Shown piece after piece: positions 1 to 7,890 of a stretch of DNA of 55,750 bases (position 1 is the stretch's first letter; each line of letters begins with the position of its first letter). The stretch comes from Coriobacteriaceae bacterium AF45-21 (GTDB lineage Bacteria; Actinomycetota; Coriobacteriia; Coriobacteriales; Coriobacteriaceae), in NCBI GenBank assembly GCA_027682925.1, contig JAQCYU010000015.1:1-55750 (forward strand). Reading direction: 5' to 3'. A program made the translations under genes and the position numbers. The notes under the pieces were generated by a model, which was not told where the DNA came from, did no database searches, and worked only from the letters and a program-made list of their open reading frames with translations.

Positions 1-595
1 TCGAGGGCGTTTGGGCTGCCGGTGACTGCCGTCGCGGTCCGGCCACCGTGGTCGAGGCTATCGCCGACGCCGCCGAGGTCGCCCGTGCCATCGCCGGCGT
101 GGACTTTAACAAGTACGTCGACTGCAACGAGCAGGCCGGCCGCGAGGACACCTGCTACGAGCGCAAGGGGTCGCTGTGCCGTGACAAGCGCAACTGCACC
201 AAGACCCGCTGCCTGGCTGCGGCTCGGTGTGCGAGGTCTGCTGCGACGTGTGCCCCAACCGCGCCAACGTGGCAATTAAGGTGCCGGGCCTGGCCAAGCA
301 TCAGGTCGTCCATGTCGACGGCATGTGCAACGAGTGCGGCAACTGCGCCGTGTTCTGCCCCTACCAGGAGGGTCGTCCCTACAAGGACAAGCTCACCCTG
401 TTCTGGAGCGATCAGGACATGGAGAACTCCGAGAACGAGGGCTTCCTGGCCGTGGACGAGGACCACTTTAAGGTTCGCATCGCCGGCACGGTTCGCACCG
501 TCTCGGTCGATGCCGTCAACACCGGTCTGCCCGAGGCCGTCCGCCTGACCATCAAGGCCGTGCGCGACAGCTATCCGTATCTCCTTAAGAAATAG
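1..595 (+). CDS. ygfK: YgfK-type selenium-cluster oxidoreductase, C-terminal part (5' end outside window; one frame break)
   Basis: C-terminal end of the flavin and iron-sulfur oxidoreductase YgfK ('putative selenate reductase subunit'), thought to pass electrons to or from selenium-dependent molybdenum hydroxylases. The window opens inside the NAD(P)/FAD domain: codons from base 3 read GVWAAGDCRRGPATVVEAI, the typical last strand and helix of glutamate-synthase-like Rossmann domains. Two cysteine clusters follow, CGSVCEVCCDVCP and CNECGNCAVFCP, expected to hold [4Fe-4S] centres. The frame breaks near base 215: CTGGCTGC stands where the family needs CTGGGCTGC, so one G is missing, and coding continues one frame over to the TAG at 593-595. 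The ferredoxin gene starts 11 bp downstream, suggesting one operon. Family call is strong; the frame break is probably a sequence error. Confidence 0.88.
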
Positions 596-606
596 GCGAG
601 TCTCTT

Positions 607-1086
607 ATGGCCAAATCCATTCAACATAACGTGGCCTACGTTGCCTGCGGAAGCGGCTGTGCCTCCGCAGGCGGCGACGCCCGCTGCAGCGAAGGCTGCA
701 TTGGCTGTGGCGCCTGCGTCACGGCCTGCCCCCACGGCGCCATTGCGCTGGTCGATGGCATCGCCCGCGTTGATCGCTCCAAGTGCACGGGCTGTGGCCT
801 GTGCGGCATGGCGTGCCCGCAGCGCGTGATTGCCTTCGTTCCCGGCTACCAGAACATTCTGGTGCGCTGCAACAACACCGATAAGGGCGCCATTGCGCGC
901 AAGATCTGCGACACGAGCTGCATCGGTTGCGGTATGTGCGCCAAAAAGTGCCCTGCCGGCGCTATCCGCATCGAGGACAACTGCGCCCATATCGACGGCG
1001 CGGACTGCCTGTCGTGCGGCATGTGCGCCGTCATCTGCCCGCATGGCGCCATTCACGACCGCACCGGCATCGCCGCCGGCGTGTAG
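607..1086 (+). CDS. Four-cluster ferredoxin (4Fe-4S) of the Se-hydroxylase complex
   Basis: A 159-residue protein made almost entirely of ferredoxin folds. Four CxxCxxCxxxCP motifs are visible in order: CIGCGACVTACP, CTGCGLCGMACP, CIGCGMCAKKCP and CLSCGMCAVICP, preceded by extra N-terminal cysteines. That is enough for about four [4Fe-4S] clusters, and the pattern resembles RnfB-like polyferredoxins. It lies 11 bp after ygfK and 12 bp before the xanthine dehydrogenase-like gene, so it probably wires electrons between the YgfK flavoprotein and the molybdenum hydroxylase in the cytoplasm. The start is the ATG at 607. The role as electron shuttle is inferred from position; the iron-sulfur identity is seen directly. 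Confidence 0.87.
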   Translation: MAKSIQHNVAYVACGSGCASAGGDARCSEGCIGCGACVTACPHGAIALVDGIARVDRSKCTGCGLCGMACPQRVIAFVPGYQNILVRCNNTDKGAIARKICDTSCIGCGMCAKKCPAGAIRIEDNCAHIDGADCLSCGMCAVICPHGAIHDRTGIAAGV

Positions 1087-1098
1087 AAGGGAATCACC

Positions 1099-3875
1099 AT
1101 GGCACAGGAATTCACTTTTACCGTTAACGGCGTGGAGCGCACAACGACCCAAAACAAACCGCTGCTGCGCTACCTGCGCGACGACCTGCATATCCATTCC
1201 GCCAAGGACGGCTGCTCCGAGGGCGCCTGCGGTACCTGCACCATCCATGTGGACGGCGCGGCCGTCAAGGCCTGCGTGCTGACCACCGCCCTTGCCGCCG
1301 GCCGCAACATCGTGACCGTCGAGGGCCTGCCCGAGGACGTGCGCGAGGCGTTTGTGTACGCCTTTGGCGCCGTGGGCGCCGTGCAGTGCGGCTTTTGCAT
1401 CCCCGGCATGGTCATGGCGGGCGCGGCGCTCATCGCCGAGGACCCCGAGCCCACCGAGGAGCAGATCAAGTACGCCATCCGCGGCAACGTCTGCCGCTGC
1501 ACCGGCTACAAGAAGATTATCGAGGGCATTTCGCTGGCCGCTGCGGTGCTCCGCGGCGAAAAGCAGATCGACGAGGATCTGGAGCGCGGCGATGACTACG
1601 GCGTGGGCAAGCGCGCCTTCCGTATCGACGTGCGCAAGAAGGTGCTCGGCGAGGGCAAGTATCCCGACGACATCGACGAGCTCGATCAGCCGGGCCTGAT
1701 CTATGCCAGCGCCGTGCGCTCCAAGTATCCGCGCGCCCGCGTGCTCTCCATCGACACCTCCAAGGCCGAGGCCCTGCCCGGTGTGGTGGGCATCCTGCGC
1801 GCCGAGGACGTGCCGGTCAACCAGGTCGGCCACCTTATCCAGGACTGGGACGTCATGATCGCCCAGGGCGATATCACCCGCTGCGTGGGCGATGCCATCG
1901 TGCTGGTGGTTGCCGAGGACGAGGCGACGCTCGAGAAGGCCAAGAAGCTCGTAAAGATCGATTACGAGCCGCTGGAGCCCGTGCGCAACATTGTCGAGGC
2001 CAAGGCCGCCGACGCCCCACGCCTGCATGACAGCTTCTTTGCCTTTGGCAACACGGTGGAGCTTAAGGACAACGTGTGCCAGAGCCGCCATGTGACGCGC
2101 GGCGACGCCGCCAAGGCGCTGGCAGAGAGCGCGTTCACCGTGACGCAGCGCTTTACCACGCCCTTTACCGAGCATGCCTTCTTGGAGCCTGAGTGCGCCG
2201 TCGCCTTCCCGTACAAGAACGGCGTCAAGGTGCAGTCGACCGACCAGGGCGCCTACGACACGCGCAAAGAGTGTGCCCACATGTTTGGCTGGGACAACGA
2301 GCCCGAGCGTGTGGTCGTCGAGACCATGCTCGTGGGTGGCGGCTTTGGCGGTAAGGAGGACGTTTCGATCCAGCACCTGGCCGCGCTTGCTGCCTATAAG
2401 CTCCAGCGTCCTGTGAAGTGCAAGCTCACGCGCGCTGAGTCGCTCGCCTTCCATCCCAAGCGCCATGCCATGGATGGCACCTTTACACTGGGCTGCGACG
2501 CCGAGGGCAACTTTACCGGCCTGGACTGCGAGATCAACTTTGACACCGGCGCCTACGCGTCGCTGTGCGGCCCGGTGCTCGAGCGCGCCTGCACGCATGC
2601 GGTCGGCCCCTACAAGTACCAGAACACCGACATTCGCGGTTTTGGCTACTACACCAACAACCCGCCCGCCGGCGCGTACCGCGGCTTTGGCGTCTGTCAG
2701 TCCGAGTTTGCACTCGAGAGCCTGATCGACTTGCTGGCAGAGAAGGTCGGCCTGGATCCGTGGGAGATTCGCTACCGAAACGCCATCGAGCCGGGCGAGG
2801 TTTTGCCCAACGGCCAGATTGCCGACTGCTCCACGGCGCTTAAGGAGACGCTGCTCGAGGTCAAAGATGCCTACTATGCGCATCCCGGACACGCCGGTAT
2901 CGCCTGCGCCATGAAGAATGCAGGCGTGGGCGTGGGTCTGCCTGATGCCGGCCGCTGCAAGATTCGCATCGAGGACGGCGTGGCCGTGGTCTATGCCGCC
3001 ACGTCCGACATCGGCCAGGGCTGCAACACCGTCTTTTTGCAGGACGTTGCCGAGGCCTGCGGTCTGCCGCTTCGCTGCATTGCCAACGGCGAGTGCTCCA
3101 CCGAGAACGCTCCCGACTCCGGCACCACGTCTGGTTCGCGTCAGACGGTCGTGACCGGCGAGGCTGTGCGCGGCGCCGCTTTCCTGCTGCGCGATGCCAT
3201 GGTTGGCATCGAGGCCGGCAAGCCTGCGCCCGCCGCTCCCGTGAGCGCGCATGGCGACGGCGTCAAGATCGAGTACAACGACGGTCGCGCCTATCAGCTG
3301 CGCGCGCAGGAGCTCGTCGCTGGTCAGGGTATGCATCCTCAGGACCCCGCGACCGCCATCAAGGCGCTCGAGGGATGCGAGTTTGGCTACGTGTATCTGG
3401 AGCCGACCGACAAACTGGGCGCCGACGTCCCCAATCCCAAGAGCCACATCTGCTACGGCTTTGCCACGCACGTGGTCATTCTGGATGATGACGGCCGCGT
3501 GAGCGAGGTCTATGCCGCGCACGATTCCGGCAAGGTGGTCAACCCCATCTCGATCCAAGGTCAGATTGAAGGCGGCGTGCTCATGGGTATGGGCTATGCG
3601 CTCACCGAGGACTGGCCGCTTAAGGACTGCGTACCCCAGGCAAGGTACGGCACGCTCGGGCTGTTCCGTGCGCCCGAGATTCCGGATATCCACGCCATCT
3701 ACGTGGAGAAGGACGAACTGCTGCCCGTGGCATACGGCGGCAAGGGCATCGGCGAGATCGCAACGATCCCCACGGCGCCCGCCGTGCAGAATGCCTACCG
3801 CGCGTTTGACGGCAAGCTGCGTCCAAATCTGCCATGGTGGATACGCCGTACAGCCGCGCTCGTCACCGCGGGTAG
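1099..3875 (+). CDS. xdhD: Selenium-type xanthine dehydrogenase, fused 2Fe-2S and molybdopterin subunits (one frame break near the C-terminus)
   Basis: Molybdenum hydroxylase acting on purines (xanthine, hypoxanthine or urate-type substrates), about 925 residues. Residues 1-80 are a plant-type 2Fe-2S domain (C39, C44, C47, C59). A second 2Fe-2S domain follows (C97, C100, C132, C134). From about 175 comes the molybdopterin-binding region, with GGGFGGKED near 413, AYRGFG near 527 and GGKGIGE near 885, whose Glu is the usual catalytic base. The fused FeS-Mo layout without a FAD domain matches E. coli XdhD and the 'selenium-dependent xanthine dehydrogenase' family; the flavin would come from YgfK. 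The frame breaks at about 3832: CTGCCATG replaces an expected CTGCCCATG. Reading on gives MVDTPYSRARHRG and a TAG at 3873-3875. Unrepaired, the frame runs into intergenic DNA to 4080. Selenium dependence is inferred from the companion genes. Confidence 0.9.
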
Positions 3876-3946
3876 GGTAGAACGCGGACGCCCATTGCTG
3901 ACGGGCTGTTCGCGCTCAACATCAACTGTATATGCTGCGCCTTTGG

Positions 3947-3976
3947 CCCCGGCTCCATCGCGAGCCGGGGCTTTTT
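3947..3976 (+). terminator. Rho-independent terminator after the xdhD-like gene
   Basis: A perfect 9-bp stem (CCCCGGCTC / GAGCCGGGG) with a 6-base loop is followed by TTTTT. It sits about 70 bp after the repaired stop and closes the ygfK-ferredoxin-xdhD transcript. Its right half and downstream bases recur at 7634-7663 (see repeat entry). Confidence 0.85.
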
Positions 3977-3986
3977 GTTTGGAGCG
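3957..3986 (+). repeat. 30-bp direct repeat, copy 1 (second copy at 7634-7663)
   Basis: The 30 bases from the terminator loop to GGAGCG are repeated at 7634-7663 with one difference (T versus C). Copy 1 is a functional-looking terminator right arm. Copy 2 lacks most of the matching left arm. The copies lie just outside palindrome arrays A and C, so a 3.7-kb segment is bracketed by a direct repeat. Confidence 0.75.
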
Positions 3987-3997
3987 CCTCCGCATAC

Positions 3998-4218
3998 GGA
4001 AACTGCGTCCCGGAATCGTGCCCCAGAATGGGATGCGGTTTCCGCTGAAGGACTCAACCGGAAAGCACAACCCGTTCTGAGGCCGGATTCCGGGATACGC
4101 TTTCCGCTAGGCCCGCCATCCGGAAAGTGCATCCCGTTTTGAGCGTCCAAGCTGGGACGCGCTTTCCGTTGGCGTGGCCGTTGGGAAAACGCGGCCCAGA
4201 TAGGGGGGATGCGATCCG
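3998..4218. repeat. Array A: tandem 62-bp palindromic repeat units
   Basis: Fills the gene-free stretch 3876-4240. Units begin at 3998, 4060, 4122 and (degenerate) 4184, exactly 62 bp apart. Each unit is a 46-bp hairpin: GGAAACTGCGTCCC-type left arm, about 18 bases of loop, and GGGATGCGGTTTCC-type right arm, then a 16-bp linker. In the first unit the 14-bp stem pairs fully if G-T wobbles are allowed. Stem positions vary between units while pairing is largely kept. Function unknown. Confidence 0.85.
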
Positions 4219-4240
4219 GCGATGCGCGGCCTAGCAGCTC

Positions 4241-5239
4241 CTACAGCTCCACGTCGTTGAGCCATGTCGGCAGCGCGGTCTGCCGGATGCCTGCCGTCTG
4301 CAGCTTTTTGGCGAGCATTCCTGCCGAGCGGACCTCGTTCATGGTAAAGCGCAGCAGAGGGTGACCGTAGAGCGATAGGTGCGCCTCGCGCTGTCGTTCG
4401 GCAACGAGCGCTTCGGCGGTGGTGCGTCCGGCCAGCATGGTCTGGTCGGTATATTTGATGAGCCCGTCGAGCTCGCCCAGTGTGAGTTCCCGCGCCTGGC
4501 GCTCCCAGGCAAAGTCCGTTCGTATGGGCTTGGTCGAATTGAAGGGGCCCGTCAGCTCGTATTGAAGCCAGTCGGGCGCAAAGCCCGTCTCGATCATGAC
4601 GGCTCGGGCGACCGATTCCCCGCCGCTCTCGGCGCGGGCGTCGGCATATCGAAGCGTTGTGAGGGCGGTGCGAATCGCGCGACCATTGCGGGCAGTCGCT
4701 CGTTGCTCAACGGCCTCCATCAGCTGTTCCCGTGCAAGGCCGAGCTTTAAGATCGCCGAATCGGCAATGGGCATGCCGTCGGCAAAACCAGTTTGCAGCA
4801 GGCAATCTGTGACCGTTTGGATGGGCGGCGTTACCGATATGCCGGCTCTGCGTATTGCTCCGGCCGGCTCAATCTGGTGCCGCTGAATATGTGCGCCCGG
4901 ACGAGCCGACGGCTTTGTCGAGCTGCAAACATGCACGACGTTCAGGTGTCGCCACGAGACCTCGAGCCCAAGCAGACAGGCGGCCGAAAACGAGCAGAAC
5001 GTCCAATCGGGGTGGATGATCGCAAGGGTGCGGATAATCTCGCAATGACGTTGCGCTCGGTTGAGTTCATCCCAGCGCATTTTGCGTGCGAACAGTCCCG
5101 GCATGGGCGAGACGATCGCGCTGCCGATGCGCCGAAGGAGCGCTTTTCGGATCGCCGCGCTTGGGGGAATCAGACAACGCCCCTCTTGTTCGGCTTGAGT
5201 GAGCAGTTGGTCGATGAGTTGGTCATTGCAATGGGTCAT
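4241..5239 (-). CDS. AbiEi-like / DUF559-like hypothetical protein
   Basis: A 332-residue protein beginning at an ATG with a strong ribosome site (AAAGGAGG) on the minus strand. The N-terminal 60 residues resemble the winged-helix 'AbiEi antitoxin-type' domain (short helix, then SPMPGLFARK and an RxLxxIHP-like stretch). The middle has FCSFSAACLLGLEVSW. The C-terminal third contains ELDGLIKY, reminiscent of the E-x-D/G-x-x-K core of Vsr/DUF559 nuclease folds. I believe such proteins occur as multi-copy families in Coriobacteriia, sometimes mislabelled 'CTP synthase'. No toxin partner lies next to it: its neighbours are palindrome arrays A and B. Exact function unknown; the AbiEi and nuclease suggestions are fold-level impressions. 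Confidence 0.55.
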   Translation of the reverse strand: MTHCNDQLIDQLLTQAEQEGRCLIPPSAAIRKALLRRIGSAIVSPMPGLFARKMRWDELNRAQRHCEIIRTLAIIHPDWTFCSFSAACLLGLEVSWRHLNVVHVCSSTKPSARPGAHIQRHQIEPAGAIRRAGISVTPPIQTVTDCLLQTGFADGMPIADSAILKLGLAREQLMEAVEQRATARNGRAIRTALTTLRYADARAESGGESVARAVMIETGFAPDWLQYELTGPFNSTKPIRTDFAWERQARELTLGELDGLIKYTDQTMLAGRTTAEALVAERQREAHLSLYGHPLLRFTMNEVRSAGMLAKKLQTAGIRQTALPTWLNDVEL

Positions 5240-5533
5240 GAGCTACCGCCTCCTTTTGGGTAGCAAAAACGTATCAGCTGGAACTTGCCGCTCAGCTGAC
5301 CAAAAGCTGACCAAAATCTAACCATGCAGGTAGATGGCCTGTTTTCGGCGACATTTTTACATTCGAATCGGTGGGCGGTAATCGGCGACCGTGAACGGTA
5401 GCTAGATATGAAACCTTGGTAAGTTTAGGGACGTGTACTTTTTTGAAAAAGAGCATTCTATCTGCTGTTTTGTGTTTCTGGATCGCATATTTGAAGGCAT
5501 GTGATAAGGGCTGCGGATCGTCGTCTGTGTCGG

Positions 5534-5765
5534 CGGAAACCGTGACCCGGAATTGCCGCTCGGAATGGGGCGCGCTTTCCGGGACGCCCCTCAACCGGAA
5601 ACTGCGTCCCAGACTTCGGCCCCAGAGTGGGATGTATTTTCCGGTAGAAGTTTCAGTGGAAACCGCATCCCAGAATTTAGGCTCAGAACGGGACGCGCTT
5701 ACCTGATAGCATGCTTGGCGGAAGCTACGGCCCAGTATTTGGCTCCAGAACGGGATGCGTTTGCC
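5534..5765. repeat. Array B: tandem palindromic repeat units, period about 62 bp
   Basis: Part of the gene-free stretch 5240-5890. Units begin near 5534, 5597, 5658 and 5720 and end at 5580, 5642, 5703 and 5765. They share the GGAAAC...CCC / GGGA..GC...TTTCC hairpin layout of array A with independent base changes; the fourth unit is the most diverged. Upstream of the array (5240-5530) I see only a short direct repeat, AGCTGACCAAA, near 5295. Confidence 0.85.
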
Positions 5766-5820
5766 GGGACGGTCCGCGTGCGGTGGTGTAACGTCCCTTT
5801 TGCGTGGCCCGCTTGTCGAA

Positions 5821-5876
5821 TTACGTTATAGCTAGCTATATTATAGGAAGGTATAATATAGCTAGCTATAACGTAA
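5821..5876. promoter_or_regulatory. Perfect 25-bp inverted repeat with 6-bp spacer upstream of ATPase gene
   Basis: Arms 5821-5845 and 5852-5876 are perfectly complementary around the spacer GGAAGG. Each arm contains the self-palindrome TATAGCTAGCTATA, so four nested half-sites are present. It is strongly AT-rich against a GC-rich background and ends five bases before the ribosome site (GGAAGGA) of the gene starting at 5891. It could be an operator, an RNA hairpin controlling translation, or an element end. Confidence 0.8.
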
Positions 5877-5890
5877 AGGAAGGATAGCCT

Positions 5891-7282
5891 ATGTTTATCG
5901 GAAGAACAGCGGAAATGTCCGAGCTCAATCGACTGTATGGCACGGGCTCCTTTGAGATGCCTGTGATTTACGGCCGCCGTCGCGTAGGTAAAACGCGCCT
6001 TATCACGGAGTTCATCCAAGGCAAGAAGGCTATTTACTTTCAAGCACGTCGTACCAATGCAGAGGCAAACCTGCACGGCTTTAGCCAGGCGATACTTGCA
6101 GGCTCGGTTGGTGCTGCAGGCGTGTCGTTTCGTAGTTTTGACGAGGCGTTCGATGCATTGGCCACCATGGCCCGCACGGAATGTTTGATTGTCGTGATTG
6201 ACGAGTATCCCTATCTCGCCCAATCGAATCCCGAGATCAGCTCGTTGTTGCAAGATAAGATCGATCACTTGTACAAAAAGACCAAGCTCATGCTTATCCT
6301 GTGCGGGTCGTCTCTTTCGTTTATGGAAGAACAGGTGCTGGGCTACGAGAGCCCGCTATACGGTAGGCGTACGGCTCAGTTTAAGATCATGCCGCTCGAT
6401 TTTACGACGACCCTCGGTCTGTGGCAGGGCATGGAGCGCGAAGATGCAGCGGTTTGCTACGGCATGACGGGCGGCATTCCCGCATATATCGAGAAAGTCG
6501 ATCCTGCCGCACCGCTCAAGGACAACATCAAACGTCTTTTTCTTACTCCTACGGGCTATCTCTTTGAGGAGCCGAGCAACCTGCTAATGCAAGAGTGCCG
6601 CAATCCCGAGCAATATGATGCGATCGTGCAAGCAATTGCTCAGGGGCGCTCGAAGATCTCAGAGATTGCGAGCTCTACGGGAATTCCTGCGAGCAACGTA
6701 AAGAGCTATGTGGATAAGCTGGCGTCGCTTGGGATTGTCGAGCGCGAGCTGCCCCTAAACGAGACGAGCAATAAGCGAGCCGTGTATCTGCTGAGCGACC
6801 AGATGTTTAGGTTCTGGTACAAGTTTGTGCCGCAGAACATTGGGCTGATTCAAAACGATATGGCCGAGATGTCGTATAAGCGCATTGAGCCGCACGTATC
6901 GGATTACATGGGTACGGTCTTTGAGCTTATATGCAGACAATACGTGTACGAACTCGCGCGCGCGGGCCAGCTCGATGTGGTTCCGGCGATCGTCGGGCGC
7001 TGGTGGGGGACGGACAATCGCACACATACGCAGGAAGAAATCGACTTGATTGTTGACGATGGCGAGGGCACTGCGCTGTTTGTGGAGTGCAAATGGCGCA
7101 ATGAGCCGGTGGGCGAAGACGTGCTGCAAAAGCTCGTGCACCGAAGCGAGCTCTTTAGACGGCAACGAAAAAGCTATGCACTTTTCTCAAAAAGCGGCTT
7201 TACGCAGGGATGTCGGGACGCCGCAGAGAGTAGGGGAGACGTCAAGCTGATCTCGTTTGCCGAGATGTGCGAGCGGAGATAA
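5891..7282 (+). CDS. AAA ATPase with winged-helix and DUF234/PD-(D/E)XK-like C-terminal domain
   Basis: A 463-residue STAND/archaeal-type ATPase. Walker A is GRRRVGKT (residues 28-35). Walker B is CLIVVIDEYPYL (from about 98). A winged-helix segment lies near 255-290 (KISEIASSTGIPASNVKSYV). The C-terminal DUF234 region carries EEIDLIVDD and, near 398, FVECKW, giving the D-xn-ExK pattern of restriction-like nuclease folds. The start ATG has a good ribosome site and follows the large inverted repeat at 5821-5876. Palindrome arrays B and C flank the gene on both sides. Biological role is unknown for this family; accessory or defence-like functions have been suggested from context. Base composition is lower in GC than the purine cluster, fitting horizontal acquisition. 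Confidence 0.85.
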   Translation: MFIGRTAEMSELNRLYGTGSFEMPVIYGRRRVGKTRLITEFIQGKKAIYFQARRTNAEANLHGFSQAILAGSVGAAGVSFRSFDEAFDALATMARTECLIVVIDEYPYLAQSNPEISSLLQDKIDHLYKKTKLMLILCGSSLSFMEEQVLGYESPLYGRRTAQFKIMPLDFTTTLGLWQGMEREDAAVCYGMTGGIPAYIEKVDPAAPLKDNIKRLFLTPTGYLFEEPSNLLMQECRNPEQYDAIVQAIAQGRSKISEIASSTGIPASNVKSYVDKLASLGIVERELPLNETSNKRAVYLLSDQMFRFWYKFVPQNIGLIQNDMAEMSYKRIEPHVSDYMGTVFELICRQYVYELARAGQLDVVPAIVGRWWGTDNRTHTQEEIDLIVDDGEGTALFVECKWRNEPVGEDVLQKLVHRSELFRRQRKSYALFSKSGFTQGCRDAAESRGDVKLISFAEMCERR

Positions 7283-7303
7283 CCAAGCGCGCTCTGATGT
7301 AAT

Positions 7304-7628
7304 GCTCGGAATGGGTTGCGCTTTCCTTTTGCGACCTTTGGCGGAAAGTGCGTTCCAGATTTCGGCTTCAGAATGGGATGCCGTTTCCGGATCGGCCCTC
7401 AGGCGGAAACTACGACCCGGAATTTGGCTCCAAACCGGGATGCGCTTTCCCGGCGGAGTCTCTGGCGGAAATTGCACCCCGGAATGAGCGCTCAGAGTGG
7501 ACATGCTTTCCTAACGAGGCCGCATGCGGAAACTACGTCCCGGATTCGATGCTCAGGACGGGATACCGTTTCCGATAGAGGCATGGGGTGGAAAGCCTCC
7601 CAGTTCTAATGTTCAAGAAATGGGAGGC
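7304..7628. repeat. Array C: tandem palindromic repeat units, period 62 bp
   Basis: Occupies most of the gap 7283-7890. A right half-unit lies at 7304-7326. Full units begin at 7343, 7405, 7467 and 7528, and a modified unit at 7590; spacings are 62, 62, 61 and 62 bp. The last unit keeps the GGAAAG start but its inner stem is replaced by GCCTCCCA / TGGGAGGC. Same hairpin family as arrays A and B. Confidence 0.85.
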
Positions 7629-7633
7629 AGCTC

Positions 7634-7663
7634 ATCGCGAGCCGGGGCCTTTTGTTTGGAGCG
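7634..7663 (+). repeat. 30-bp direct repeat, copy 2 (first copy at 3957-3986)
   Basis: Matches 3957-3986 at 29 of 30 positions. It lies immediately after array C, whereas copy 1 lies immediately before array A. The stem of the original terminator is not restored here, so this copy looks like a duplicated fragment. Confidence 0.7.
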
Positions 7664-7733
7664 GAGGCAGCATCCCGGAATTCGGGCAATCCGGTGGTCA
7701 GGGGTTGAGCGAGCGTCGCGCTAAGGATGTCAA

Positions 7734-7871
7734 GCGTAAAACCTTCAATGAAAACAGCGTAAAAACTACATCTGTAACGGCGTAAAAACTACATCTGTAA
7801 CGGCGTAAAAACTACATTGAAAGTAGCGTAAAATCAGCATTGAGAATGGCGTAATTTCGCATATCGCGTGA
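7734..7871 (+). repeat. Six iterons, 23-bp period, upstream of DUF4143 ATPase
   Basis: The motif GCGTAA(AA) starts at 7734, 7757, 7780, 7803, 7826 and 7849: six copies at an exact 23-bp step. Units 2 and 3 (7757-7779, 7780-7802) are identical, beginning GCGTAAAAACTACATCTG. Units 1, 4, 5 and 6 diverge in their right half. The array ends 19 bp before the ATG at 7891. Regular phasing of about two helical turns suggests cooperative protein binding. Confidence 0.85.
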
Positions 7872-7890
7872 TAGAGAGGGACGGCCGTCT

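Noticed and set aside
571..3693. 1040-residue minus-strand open frame opposite the xdhD-like gene
   Set aside because: It is a mirror of the GC-rich coding strand; the plus strand encodes a complete, recognisable hydroxylase with cofactor motifs.
3998..7628. CRISPR arrays
   Set aside because: Periodicity is about 62 bp, but units are diverged palindromes with no constant repeat or unique spacers, and no cas genes are present.
7588..7785. Small open frames over array C and the iterons
   Set aside because: They only translate repeat DNA and lack ribosome sites.
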